Source: Ohtaekwangia kribbensis
Lineage (GTDB): Bacteria > Bacteroidota > Bacteroidia > Cytophagales > Cyclobacteriaceae
Assembly (NCBI RefSeq): GCF_042676245.1
Contig: NZ_JBHTKA010000001.1
Location: 1,116,001 to 1,180,000, forward strand
Length of the DNA stretch: 64,000 bases
Direction: 5' to 3'
Position 1 is the first letter of the stretch. Each line of letters opens with the position of its first letter. This document shows positions 8,452 through 17,214 of this stretch, one piece after another. The translations under genes and the position numbers were made by a program. The notes below the pieces were generated by a model. The model was given only the letters and a program-made list of their open reading frames with translations, was not told the origin of the DNA and ran no database searches.

Positions 8452-8690
8452 AGCTGCTAGCTTTTAGCTGCGAGCTGTGAGTAAAGTTGCTGGCAGCAAG
8501 CTGCTGGAAGGTTTTACTTTTTGGATATAGATATATACTTGAAATGAGCTGCCGTTTGAAAAGTTTTTTTCAAACGAACTACTTCTCTTTCCTGTGACCA
8601 GAAACCAGCAGCTAGTGGCCAGAAGTGCTGTAAAAAAGCGCGAGCTGCAAGTACTCTCTACTCGCAGCTCGCAGCTCAAAGCTCAGAGCT
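8452..8690. repeat. Nested palindromic intergenic element (AGCTGCGAGC type)
   Basis: The whole gap between two convergent genes is an imperfect palindrome with three roughly concentric arm pairs. Outer arms are 8452-8483 and 8659-8690, 32 nt each with 27 matches by my alignment. Middle arms are 8490-8507 and 8605-8622, 18 nt with 14 matches. The inner arms are perfect: CGTTTGAAAA (8553-8562) and TTTTCAAACG (8567-8576). The outer-arm core AGCTGCGAGCTGCGAGT recurs at 32910-32926 (minus strand, one base different). No transposase or coding frame of merit is inside. Confidence 0.8.
8553..8576. terminator. Central hairpin of the palindrome, likely bidirectional terminator
   Basis: CGTTTGAAAA and TTTTCAAACG form a perfect 10-bp stem with a 4-nt loop (GTTT) between convergent genes. 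AT-rich flanks on both sides fit termination in either direction, though there is no long T-run outside the stem. Confidence 0.55.
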
Positions 8691-8694
8691 ATTT

Positions 8695-10599
8695 CTAAAA
8701 TTTGTGTCTCACAAAAGCTTCCATCGCTTCGTATTCAGCGAGGCCAAGTTTGTTATAGGCTTCGGCTGTAGCGTGGTTACGATCTTCAGCACGCATCCAG
8801 AATTCACGCTTGTCGCTACCCGGGAACATAGCGCTGTCTTTTTGTGACTGGTGTTTGAATACCGCTCTGCGCTTACGCATTAACTCTTCCGGACTCAGTG
8901 GTACAGCCATCTCGATCTGATCGATGTCCCACTCCTGCCATGCACCACGGTATAACCATACCCAGCAGTCTTTCATCCAATCTTTACTCTTCAAACGGTT
9001 CACGGCTTCCATTACGGCAGCGAGACAAACACGGTGTGTACCATGCGGATCAGACAAATCGCCGGCAGCGTATATCTGATGTGGTTTGATCTTCTCGATC
9101 AGGTCCATCGTGATCTTTATATCATCTTCACCAAGCGGTTTCTTCTTCACAGCACCGGTCTCATAGAAAGGCATGTCGAGGAAGTGCATCTGCTCATCCG
9201 GTATACCTACATAACGGCCACCAGCTTTCGCTTCACCTCTGCGGATCAATCCTTTGATCTTTAATACTTCAGGACTATCATTTTGTCCGGCACCTTTCTG
9301 CTTGATCGACTCAACAACTTTCTTGTAGAACTTCTCTCCGTCATCTTTACTCAGATTGAACTGATGATTGAAGTCGCGCACGAAATCTGCAAAGCGAACA
9401 GCATCATCATCAAACACCGCTATATTTCCGGATGTCTGGTATGCTACGTGTACTTCATGTCCCTGGTCTACAAGACGAATGAAGGTACCGCCCATTGATA
9501 TAACATCATCATCCGGGTGTGGCGAGAAAATGATAACACGTTTCGGGAATGGCGTTGCACGCTCCGGACGGTGTGTATCATCAGCATTCGGTTTACCTCC
9601 TGGCCAACCTGTAATCGTATGTTGAAGGAAATTAAATACTTTGATATTTACCTGGTACGCTGAACCATACTCGGTAATGATATCACCCATACCATGTTCC
9701 ATATAGTCATGGTTGGTAAGTTTCAATACAGGTTTACCCATCGTCTGACACAACCATACCACGGCTTTACGGATCAGCGCGTCATTCCATTCGATGCTAT
9801 CAATCAACCATGGCGTCTTGATGCGCACAAGTTCAGATGAAGCAGCTTCATCTAATATTACCAGGCAATTGTCATGCTTCTGCAGGAAGGATGATGGTAT
9901 CTGATCGGTGATCGGTCCTTCAACTGCCTTCTTGATAACTTTTGCTTTTCCTTCACCCCATGCCATCATGATAACACGCTTGGCTTTCAGGATCGAACCA
10001 ACACCCATGGTGATTGCTTTGCGCGGAACATTTTCTTCACCAAAGAAATCGCTGGCAGCATCGATACGTGTTACCTGGTCGAGTGTAACAAGACGTGTGA
10101 ATGACTTCTCAGTAGAACCTGGTTCGTTGAAACCAATGTGACCTGTGCGACCTATACCGAGTATCTGTATATCTATACCTCCCAATGCATCGATCTTCGC
10201 TTCGTACTCACGACAGAAGTCAGCTACTTTTTCTTTGGACAATGTTCCGTCTGGTATATGAATCTGGTTCTTCGGTATATCTATATGATTGAATAGATGC
10301 TCGTTCATAAACCTCACATAACTCTGCAGGTTATCCGGTTGCATCGGGTAATACTCATCGAGGTTGAAAGTATATACATGCTTAAAGCTGAGACCTTCCT
10401 GCTTGTGCATGCGAACAAGTTCAGCATATACACGTGTAGGCGTAGAGCCGGTAGCCAGGCCAAGCACACAGTTTTTTCCCTCCTGCTGACGGTTTTTAAT
10501 CAGGGCTGCAATCTCGCGGGCAACAAATTCAGAAGCCTCGCCTGAGCCGGAAAAGATTTTTACGGGGATTTTTTCAGAAGCAATAAGGTCGTTGTTCAT
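8695..10599 (-). CDS. nagB: Glucosamine-6-phosphate deaminase fused to a PIG-L/LmbE deacetylase-like domain
   Basis: A 634-residue two-domain protein. Residues about 1-280 are NagB, converting glucosamine-6-phosphate to fructose-6-phosphate and ammonia: FNLDEYYP with Asp81, and GIGRTGHIGFNEPGS with His154. Residues about 350-634 are a PIG-L-type zinc deacetylase domain with HPDDD at 361-365 and a later SDPHGTHRV zinc-ligand motif. NagB alone is about 260 residues, so the second half is a genuine fusion, and I recall it from other Bacteroidota. A plausible job is amino-sugar use in which the C-terminal domain removes an N-acyl group, but that is inference. No signal peptide; cytoplasmic. It stands alone, divergent from the GSCFA gene. 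Confidence 0.93.
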   Translation of the reverse strand: MNNDLIASEKIPVKIFSGSGEASEFVAREIAALIKNRQQEGKNCVLGLATGSTPTRVYAELVRMHKQEGLSFKHVYTFNLDEYYPMQPDNLQSYVRFMNEHLFNHIDIPKNQIHIPDGTLSKEKVADFCREYEAKIDALGGIDIQILGIGRTGHIGFNEPGSTEKSFTRLVTLDQVTRIDAASDFFGEENVPRKAITMGVGSILKAKRVIMMAWGEGKAKVIKKAVEGPITDQIPSSFLQKHDNCLVILDEAASSELVRIKTPWLIDSIEWNDALIRKAVVWLCQTMGKPVLKLTNHDYMEHGMGDIITEYGSAYQVNIKVFNFLQHTITGWPGGKPNADDTHRPERATPFPKRVIIFSPHPDDDVISMGGTFIRLVDQGHEVHVAYQTSGNIAVFDDDAVRFADFVRDFNHQFNLSKDDGEKFYKKVVESIKQKGAGQNDSPEVLKIKGLIRRGEAKAGGRYVGIPDEQMHFLDMPFYETGAVKKKPLGEDDIKITMDLIEKIKPHQIYAAGDLSDPHGTHRVCLAAVMEAVNRLKSKDWMKDCWVWLYRGAWQEWDIDQIEMAVPLSPEELMRKRRAVFKHQSQKDSAMFPGSDKREFWMRAEDRNHATAEAYNKLGLAEYEAMEAFVRHKF

Positions 10600-10684
10600 A
10601 TTTTTGGTTGAATGATTAACTCTATTGAGAACTAAATTACTTCAAAACATGCGAAATTTTCAAGTGTTTGCGGTAACATAATTT

Positions 10685-11665
10685 ATGAACCCCTTCAGAA
10701 CCGTTTTAAATGCAGGTGTGTCAACGCACACAATTTCTTTGTCGGATAAAATTCTGACACTCGGGTCGTGCTTTGCCGATGCCATTGGCTCCAGACTCGT
10801 TCGTTCCAAAGTGCAGGCACTGGCCAATCCGTTCGGTGTTTTGTATAACCCGCACTCGATTCACCGGCTTTTGCAGTACACTGTTTTTAACGAGCCGGTG
10901 CCGGAACATACCTTTCTGAAGCACCAGGATATATACCTGAACTACGACTTTCACTCCGAACTATCGGCCTTGCAGAAAGACGTGTTGCAACATACCCTGC
11001 GCAACATGATTGGCGCCACGCACCATTTTTTAAAAGACGCACAATGGCTGCTCATCACCTACGGCACAGCATGGGTATATGAGCGGGTGGATACCGGAGA
11101 AGTTGTAGCCAACTGTCACAAGCAACCGGCTGGTCAGTTTCAGAAATCACTTCTTACACACGATACAATCGTTCAATCCTTTGACACTATATATAGGGCA
11201 TTGAAAGAATTCAACCCGGACCTACGCATCGTATTAACCGTAAGTCCGGTAAGGCATATTAAAGACACCCTTGAGCTAAACAGCGTAAGCAAAAGTATAC
11301 TTCGCGTTGCGTGCCATGCATTGCAGGAGACGTATATAGATGTTGAATACTATCCGGCTTACGAAATGCAACTTGACGACCTGCGCGACTATCGTTTTTA
11401 CAAAGCGGATATGATTCATCCTACCGAACAAGCAGAAGACTATATCTGGGAACAATTTGCTACCCGCTATTTCGATGCACCACTAAAAAGTTTTATCGAC
11501 AGGTGGAAGAACATTCAGCAGGCACTGGCACACAAAGCGTTTCACCCGTCATCAGACGCACATCAGAAATTCCTGAACGATACGCTTAAGAAACTGGAAG
11601 AACTAAAATCGCTGGTTAACGTTGATGAGGAGATTGCTTTTGTTAAATCTCAACGTACCGGTTAA
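10685..11665 (+). CDS. GSCFA family protein
   Basis: A 326-residue protein named for its motif, here LGSCFAD with GSCFA at residues 27-31, followed by NPFGVLYNPHSI. GSCFA proteins are related to SGNH/GDSL hydrolases. The Ser of GSCFA is the candidate nucleophile, and DMIHPTEQAEDYIWE near residue 250 would supply the Asp/His pair. No signal peptide, so probably cytoplasmic. Its physiological substrate is unknown. It is transcribed away from nagB, with an 85-base gap. Confidence 0.9.
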   Translation: MNPFRTVLNAGVSTHTISLSDKILTLGSCFADAIGSRLVRSKVQALANPFGVLYNPHSIHRLLQYTVFNEPVPEHTFLKHQDIYLNYDFHSELSALQKDVLQHTLRNMIGATHHFLKDAQWLLITYGTAWVYERVDTGEVVANCHKQPAGQFQKSLLTHDTIVQSFDTIYRALKEFNPDLRIVLTVSPVRHIKDTLELNSVSKSILRVACHALQETYIDVEYYPAYEMQLDDLRDYRFYKADMIHPTEQAEDYIWEQFATRYFDAPLKSFIDRWKNIQQALAHKAFHPSSDAHQKFLNDTLKKLEELKSLVNVDEEIAFVKSQRTG

Positions 11666-11754
11666 CATCGGGTATGATTATTTGCATCAGGCATACATCC
11701 TTACGATAAACTATATTTATTTACACGCACCAACTTTGTCAACTATACTTTAGC

Positions 11755-13767
11755 ATGAACAGACTCCGTCACTCCACATCACCTTACCTGTTACAACACG
11801 CCCACAATCCGGTTGACTGGTTTGAGTGGGGACACGAGGCTCTTGAAAAAGCCAGGCAAGAAGATAAACCTATATTGGTAAGCATTGGCTATTCGTCATG
11901 CCACTGGTGTCATGTAATGGAACGCGAGTCGTTCGAGAATCATGACATTGCACAGGTAATGAATGAACACTTCGTTTGTATAAAAGTAGATCGCGAAGAA
12001 CGTCCCGACATCGACCAGATATACATGGATGCCGTACAGGCTCTGGGAGTAAATGGAGGATGGCCGCTTAACGTATTTCTTACACCTGAACAAAAACCAT
12101 TCTTTGGCGGTACATACTTCTCTCCTGCCGCGTGGGTTCAGATCCTTACCAACATCAACCGTGCGTTTCAGGCAAACCGTAAAGAGATCGAAAGTACAGC
12201 TACCGAACTAAGTCTGCATTTACTCCGCTCGGATGTAGCACGTTTCAAACAGGAACCGGTTGATACAGCGTTAGGCACCGACCTCGAAGATATATATAAG
12301 AAACTGGCCGTGCGGTTTGATACAAAATGGGGCGGCATGGACCGCGCTCCTAAATTTGTAATGCCTGCTGTATGGCAATGGCTGTTGCGTCATTACAACA
12401 TTACGCAACACGAGCGTGCGCTTCACCAGGTTATACTTACGCTTAAGAAAGTAGGCATGGGCGGTATATATGATCAGGTTGGTGGTGGTTTTGCGCGGTA
12501 CTCGGTAGATGGCGAATGGTTTGCACCTCACTTCGAGAAAATGCTCTACGACAATGCTCAACTGATGACGCTTTATGCAGAGGCATACGCTATTACCCGT
12601 GATGAAGAATTCAAGACCGTTGTTTACGAAACGTTTGAATGGATGCAACGCGAAATGACCAGCGAGGCCGGTGGCTTTTACTCAGCACTGGATGCTGACA
12701 GCGAGGGCATAGAGGGTAAATATTATGTATGGACAAAGTCAGAACTTGATTCGCTGTTAAAAGAAAATGCAGAACTGATTGCTGCATACTATAACGTTAC
12801 ACCGGACGGTAACTGGGAACACGGTAACAACATCTTAACCCGCCTCCATACGGATAAAATATTTTTGAATACACACCCGGTAGATGAACAGTCGTGGAAG
12901 AGTATCGTAAAGCGCAGCAAACAGATACTGTTGCATGAGCGTGAGAAGCGAATTAAACCGGGACTCGATGACAAGATCATTACCGCCTGGAATGCCATGA
13001 TGATCGTTGGATTAACCGATGCCTATCGCATCTTCAACGATAGTATATTTCTGAAAGCTGCCGAGAAGAACATGCGCTTCCTGGAGAATGAATTAATGGA
13101 AGGCACAAAGCTATACCGATCGTTCAAAGGAAGTCGCTCGAAAGTAGAAGGATTTCTTGATGACTATGCGTACGTGATACAGGCATACCTCAAACTATAC
13201 CAGGTAACTTTCCAGGAGTACTGGCTAAACCGCGCTTCGCTGTTACTGGAGTTTACGCTGGATAAATACTTTGATGAAACGGAAGGATATTTCTTTTATA
13301 CCGGACATGACGCCGAAGGACTGATCGCCCGCAAGAAAGAAATCTTCGACAATGTTATACCTTCCTCCAACGCTATCATGGCACAGAATCTATACCACCT
13401 TGGCGTTATACTCGACCGTGACGACTGGAAGATGAAGGCTATTGCCATGACTACGTCATTTGCACACCTCATTAAAGGCGAACCAAACTATATGGCATAC
13501 TGGGCCATGGTGTATACTGAAATTCGCAAAGGCATGGCCGAGGTGGTTATCACGGGAGAAACCCTGCACGAACTTCGAAGCGGGATACAGACTTCCTTTC
13601 ATCCCTTCGCGCTTTATATGGGTACCAAGACAACGAGCAACCTTCCGCTTGTTACAGATAAAACACTGGTGAACGGGCGCACAACGGTATATGTATGTCG
13701 TAACAAAACATGCCTGCTACCGGTACAAACCGCTGAAGAAGCGAGCCAGATGATCGCCACGCAGTAA
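11755..13767 (+). CDS. Thioredoxin-fold DUF255 protein (YyaL/SPATA20 family)
   Basis: A 670-residue protein. The N-terminal thioredoxin-like domain (about 1-160) carries the family motif SSCHWCHVMERESFE with Cys49 and Cys52. The remainder is an alpha/alpha-toroid like that of N-acylglucosamine 2-epimerases and glycosidases, with blocks GGIYDQVGGGFARYSVD, HFEKMLYDNAQL and DDKIITAWNAMMI. Length and order match bacterial YyaL-type proteins. Function is not established; a redox or carbohydrate role has been suggested from the folds. Cytoplasmic by sequence. It appears to be a single gene. Confidence 0.92.
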   Translation: MNRLRHSTSPYLLQHAHNPVDWFEWGHEALEKARQEDKPILVSIGYSSCHWCHVMERESFENHDIAQVMNEHFVCIKVDREERPDIDQIYMDAVQALGVNGGWPLNVFLTPEQKPFFGGTYFSPAAWVQILTNINRAFQANRKEIESTATELSLHLLRSDVARFKQEPVDTALGTDLEDIYKKLAVRFDTKWGGMDRAPKFVMPAVWQWLLRHYNITQHERALHQVILTLKKVGMGGIYDQVGGGFARYSVDGEWFAPHFEKMLYDNAQLMTLYAEAYAITRDEEFKTVVYETFEWMQREMTSEAGGFYSALDADSEGIEGKYYVWTKSELDSLLKENAELIAAYYNVTPDGNWEHGNNILTRLHTDKIFLNTHPVDEQSWKSIVKRSKQILLHEREKRIKPGLDDKIITAWNAMMIVGLTDAYRIFNDSIFLKAAEKNMRFLENELMEGTKLYRSFKGSRSKVEGFLDDYAYVIQAYLKLYQVTFQEYWLNRASLLLEFTLDKYFDETEGYFFYTGHDAEGLIARKKEIFDNVIPSSNAIMAQNLYHLGVILDRDDWKMKAIAMTTSFAHLIKGEPNYMAYWAMVYTEIRKGMAEVVITGETLHELRSGIQTSFHPFALYMGTKTTSNLPLVTDKTLVNGRTTVYVCRNKTCLLPVQTAEEASQMIATQ

Positions 13768-13826
13768 CTATATTTACCGGTTGTTTCACTGCTTATTCTG
13801 AGGGTAAATGACTATCTTCGGAATAA

Positions 13827-14327
13827 ATGCAGAAATGCCTCTCCATCCTATTGCGTTTCCTGAAGCCGTATGGTATACCTGTGCTGATGGTTGCAAGTTT
13901 AGTATCAACACACCATGTGTATGCTCAACAGGTAACTGGATTCTACTTTACCGTGGAATGCTCGAAGTATACCGGCAAGCCTAAACCCGTAACACTGGGA
14001 CTGACTAAAATACAGGTGTGCACAACCCCACAGCCAGTGGTTTCCATTGATGGATTTGAAGCCATCAGCGAATTGTTTGAGATACCGGAACAGAACTTTG
14101 CTTTCTTTGACGTTACGCTTTCTGAGAAAGCACACCTGGCTCTTAAAAAAGTGGGCGCTACGTTCACCTTCAATGACCTCGCGTTTGTGATGGACGATGA
14201 AGTAGTTTTTCTTTTTGCCGTGGAGACTAATAATCCTACCCGCATATTTCGCATTACCGATAGCAGTCATTCGCGCGACCTGAAGCGAATCCACGCCAAA
14301 CTGAAGTCTCTTAGCGTAAAAGAGTAA
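13827..14327 (+). CDS. Small secreted protein, possibly with a SecDF P1-head-like domain
   Basis: A 166-residue protein with a signal peptide (hydrophobic stretch about 17-33, cut probably after VYA at about 33). Its C-terminal half has the shape of the SecD P1-head domain: a strand, AHLALKKVGATFTFNDLAFVMDD, then VVFLFAVETN, an ITD..HSRDL turn and a final amphipathic helix. That resemblance is from memory of the pattern and needs a profile search. It lies 24 bases upstream of priA but has no obvious functional link to it. Confidence 0.55.
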   Translation: MQKCLSILLRFLKPYGIPVLMVASLVSTHHVYAQQVTGFYFTVECSKYTGKPKPVTLGLTKIQVCTTPQPVVSIDGFEAISELFEIPEQNFAFFDVTLSEKAHLALKKVGATFTFNDLAFVMDDEVVFLFAVETNNPTRIFRITDSSHSRDLKRIHAKLKSLSVKE

Positions 14328-14351
14328 TCATCCGATCGACATCCATTATTA

Positions 14352-16883
14352 TTGCCGGAAAAAAATAGCTTTTTTTGGGAAGTGGAAATCTTTGATCAAC
14401 CCGATACAGTCAACACATTCTTTGCAGAAGTTCTGTTACCTGTGCCGATCCCTAAACTTTTTACCTATCGGGTACCTCACGCCTGGAATGAGCATGTTTT
14501 GATTGGACAACGGGCTATCGTTCAGTTTGGTGAGCGTAAGATCATTACCGGTATCATCCTCGCCCTCCATCATCAGGCACCGAAGGAGTATGAAGCCAAA
14601 TATATTCTTGAACTGCTCGATAACTTTCCGGCTGTCAACGATGTACAGCTAAAGTTATTCCAGTGGATGGCTGACTATTATCTCTGCACATTAGGGGAAG
14701 TCATGAACGCTGCACTTCCATCCGGATTAAAACTTTCCAGTGAGTCGATCGTGCAATTACACCCGGCTTTTAACCTGGAAGAATCAAACCACGCGTTCTC
14801 CGAAAAAGAGCTTATACTTTTAAAGCGGCTGCAGCACGAATCACTCGGCTATTCCGATATCGCGAAACTGCTCGGTACAAAACATCTATATACTATACTG
14901 AAATCTCTCACCGGTAAAGAAGCGATTATACTCTTTGAGGAGATCCGCGAAAAATACAGACCGAAGACGGAGAAAAAAGTTCGCCTCACGCCCGACTATA
15001 ATACTTCGGAAGCGCTGGAGCAACTGTTCAACACCATTGCCAATAAACCGAAGCAGGAAGATGTTATTTTGAAATACCTGCAACATGTACAGGTCATTCA
15101 TCATCCGGAAGCAAACAAGCAAGGTATAGCCAAGAAGCAACTCATTACGGAAGATATATCCGAGTCATCGCTCAACACGCTCATCAAAAATAAAATATTT
15201 GAAGAGTTTGAAGTGGTAGTGCCCCGGTTCGACACCGAAGATAAATCCGAGTTGCCTATAGTTCTGCTGAGCGAAGAACAGGATCGCGCACAGAGCGCTA
15301 TATTTAAAAGCTTTGAGACGCAAAGTGTAGCGTTGCTCCATGGCATTACCGGCAGTGGCAAAACGGAAATATATATCAACCTGATAAAAAAAGCACTCGA
15401 TAGTAACACACAGGTACTATACCTTTTACCCGAGATAGCCCTCACTACCCAGATCGTACAACGACTGAAAAAAGTATTCGGCTCCACGATGGGTATATAC
15501 CATTCAAAATTTTCGGATGCCGAACGTGTTGAAGTGTGGAACGGTGTGCTGCAGGGTAAATTTGATTTTATTGTTGGCGTTCGCTCTTCTATATTTTTAC
15601 CGTTCGATAACCTGGGGTTGATCATTGTAGATGAAGAGCACGATTCATCGTACAAGCAACAAGACCCGGCACCCCGCTATAACGCGCGCGATGTAGCCAT
15701 GGTGATGGCGCAGTTGCATCATGCAAAAGTATTGCTGGGCTCTGCCACACCTTCGATTGAATCATACTACCAGGCACAACAAGGTAAATATGGATTGATC
15801 GAATTGAACAAACGTTTTGGTGACGCTCAGTTACCACAGGTTATACTGGCCGACATGGGTCGTGAGCGAAAACAAAAAACAATCAAAGGAGAATTCTCCG
15901 GTTTACTGTTAAAGAAAATAGAAGAGACATTAAAGGTAAAAGAACAGGTAATTATCTTTCAGAATCGCAGAGGTTACTCACCCATGGTAAACTGTGAAGA
16001 CTGCGGCTGGGTGCCCAAGTGCGTTAACTGTGCCGTGAGTCTTACCTATCATCAATTTAGAAATGCATTGGTATGTCATTACTGCGGCTATAAAGAATCA
16101 TTACCGCAACAGTGTCCTACGTGTACATCTGCGCGTATCAAGACCGTGGGGTATGGTACAGAAAAACTGGAAGAAGAACTGAGCCTTCATTTCGCAGACG
16201 CACAAGTGCAGCGCATGGATCTGGACACGACACGTTCCAAGACCGGCTACGAAACCATCATCGATCAATTTGAACGCGGTGAAACGAATATACTGGTAGG
16301 AACGCAGATGGTAACGAAGGGGCTTGACTTCGATCGCGTAAGCCTGGTAGGTATATTTAATGCAGACCGCATGATTCACTTTCCGGACTTCCGTTCCTAC
16401 GAACGTGCCTTTCAACTCATCACACAAGTAAGTGGGCGCGCAGGGCGAAGAGATAAACCCGGACTGGTTGTTATACAAACGTCAGGACCGGATCATCCGT
16501 TGTTACAGACTATACTTCGTCATAACTATAAAGAATTCTTTGCCTCCCAACTGGCCGACCGGAAACAGCACGACTACCCGCCCTTTACGCGACTCATTGA
16601 AATTACCATTAAGCATACCGACAAGAAAACCTGCAAAACAGCAGCGGATATATTAGCTGAACAACTTCGCGATACTTTATCCTTCATCCGTATACTCGGT
16701 CCGGGCGAACCCGCTATATCCAAGATCAGGAATCAATTCCTGATGAATATACTGCTAAAAGTACCGCGCGGTAAATATGACCTGGCAGCGATCAAGAAAA
16801 CCATCGTTACATTAACTACCCAGCTCACCACCGAAAAGCAATTTCGAAGTGTTCGTATTACGGTGGATGTAGACCCCATGTAA
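14352..16883 (+). CDS. priA: Primosomal protein N' (replication restart helicase PriA)
   Basis: An 843-residue superfamily 2 helicase that reloads the replisome at collapsed forks. The N-terminal DNA-binding domain starts around FFAEVLLPVPIPKLFTYRVP. Walker A is GITGSGKTE (331-339) and the DEEH box is at 427-430. A zinc-binding cluster of eight cysteines spans about 550-600 (CEDCGWVPKCVNC, CHYCGY, CPTC). The later helicase motifs GTQMVTKGLDFDRV and QVSGRAGR are intact. The only upstream start I see is TTG at 14352; GTG at residue 11 is an alternative, and no ATG precedes the conserved part. Confidence 0.96.
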   Translation: MPEKNSFFWEVEIFDQPDTVNTFFAEVLLPVPIPKLFTYRVPHAWNEHVLIGQRAIVQFGERKIITGIILALHHQAPKEYEAKYILELLDNFPAVNDVQLKLFQWMADYYLCTLGEVMNAALPSGLKLSSESIVQLHPAFNLEESNHAFSEKELILLKRLQHESLGYSDIAKLLGTKHLYTILKSLTGKEAIILFEEIREKYRPKTEKKVRLTPDYNTSEALEQLFNTIANKPKQEDVILKYLQHVQVIHHPEANKQGIAKKQLITEDISESSLNTLIKNKIFEEFEVVVPRFDTEDKSELPIVLLSEEQDRAQSAIFKSFETQSVALLHGITGSGKTEIYINLIKKALDSNTQVLYLLPEIALTTQIVQRLKKVFGSTMGIYHSKFSDAERVEVWNGVLQGKFDFIVGVRSSIFLPFDNLGLIIVDEEHDSSYKQQDPAPRYNARDVAMVMAQLHHAKVLLGSATPSIESYYQAQQGKYGLIELNKRFGDAQLPQVILADMGRERKQKTIKGEFSGLLLKKIEETLKVKEQVIIFQNRRGYSPMVNCEDCGWVPKCVNCAVSLTYHQFRNALVCHYCGYKESLPQQCPTCTSARIKTVGYGTEKLEEELSLHFADAQVQRMDLDTTRSKTGYETIIDQFERGETNILVGTQMVTKGLDFDRVSLVGIFNADRMIHFPDFRSYERAFQLITQVSGRAGRRDKPGLVVIQTSGPDHPLLQTILRHNYKEFFASQLADRKQHDYPPFTRLIEITIKHTDKKTCKTAADILAEQLRDTLSFIRILGPGEPAISKIRNQFLMNILLKVPRGKYDLAAIKKTIVTLTTQLTTEKQFRSVRITVDVDPM

Positions 16884-16909
16884 CAACAGCACACCTATAT
16901 ATACCTCTG

Positions 16910-16941
16910 TATAATTACCGATCCGATTTCCGGTAATTATA
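16910..16941 (+). terminator. Hairpin downstream of priA, probable terminator
   Basis: TATAATTACCG (16910-16920) pairs perfectly with CGGTAATTATA (16931-16941) across a 10-nt loop, 27 bases after the priA stop. There is no clean T-run after it, so a Rho-independent role is less certain. Confidence 0.5.
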
Positions 16942-17160
16942 GTATATCTGATTCTGTAAAATCACGCTTGTTATTGCCCGACCACTCCGTTTAGCTTTGA
17001 TTTAGGCAACTGAAATATAGATCAATGTCGGATTGAGGTGATAGATACCTATGAAGAAGAGACGAGGAAGGCCGAATCGTGGTAGGTGCTGAGCGATATA
17101 ACAAAATGTTTTTAGATAAGTGGCTATCGGTATTGAAACAACATCATACATTGATCAATA

Positions 17161-17192
17161 AAAGAGGCTGACCTATATAGGTTAGCCTCTTT
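17161..17192. terminator. Bidirectional terminator
   Basis: AAAGAGGCTGACC (17161-17173) pairs with GGTTAGCCTCTTT (17180-17192) with one G-T mismatch and a TATATA loop. A/T-runs on both sides suit both strands. It lies 23 bases past the stop of the minus-strand GIN-domain gene. Confidence 0.8.
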
Positions 17193-17214
17193 ATATTTTC
17201 AAACTATATATTTA

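Larger units (their letters stand above)
16884..17214. other. 331-base gene-free stretch after priA
   Basis: Between priA and the convergent GIN-domain gene. It holds two hairpins (16910-16941 and 17161-17192) and otherwise nothing I recognise: no tRNA shape and no frame longer than a few codons with credible content. A 13-codon frame at 17051-17092 is discussed among the findings. Confidence 0.6.

Noticed and set aside
8464..8679. A 71-codon minus-strand frame in the nested palindrome
   Set aside because: It lies wholly inside the palindromic element and its Ser/Phe-rich translation follows from the repeat composition.
16884..17214. tRNA or small RNA gene in the gap after priA
   Set aside because: Read on both strands, no cloverleaf, T-arm TTCGA context or CCA-adjacent acceptor stem could be assembled.
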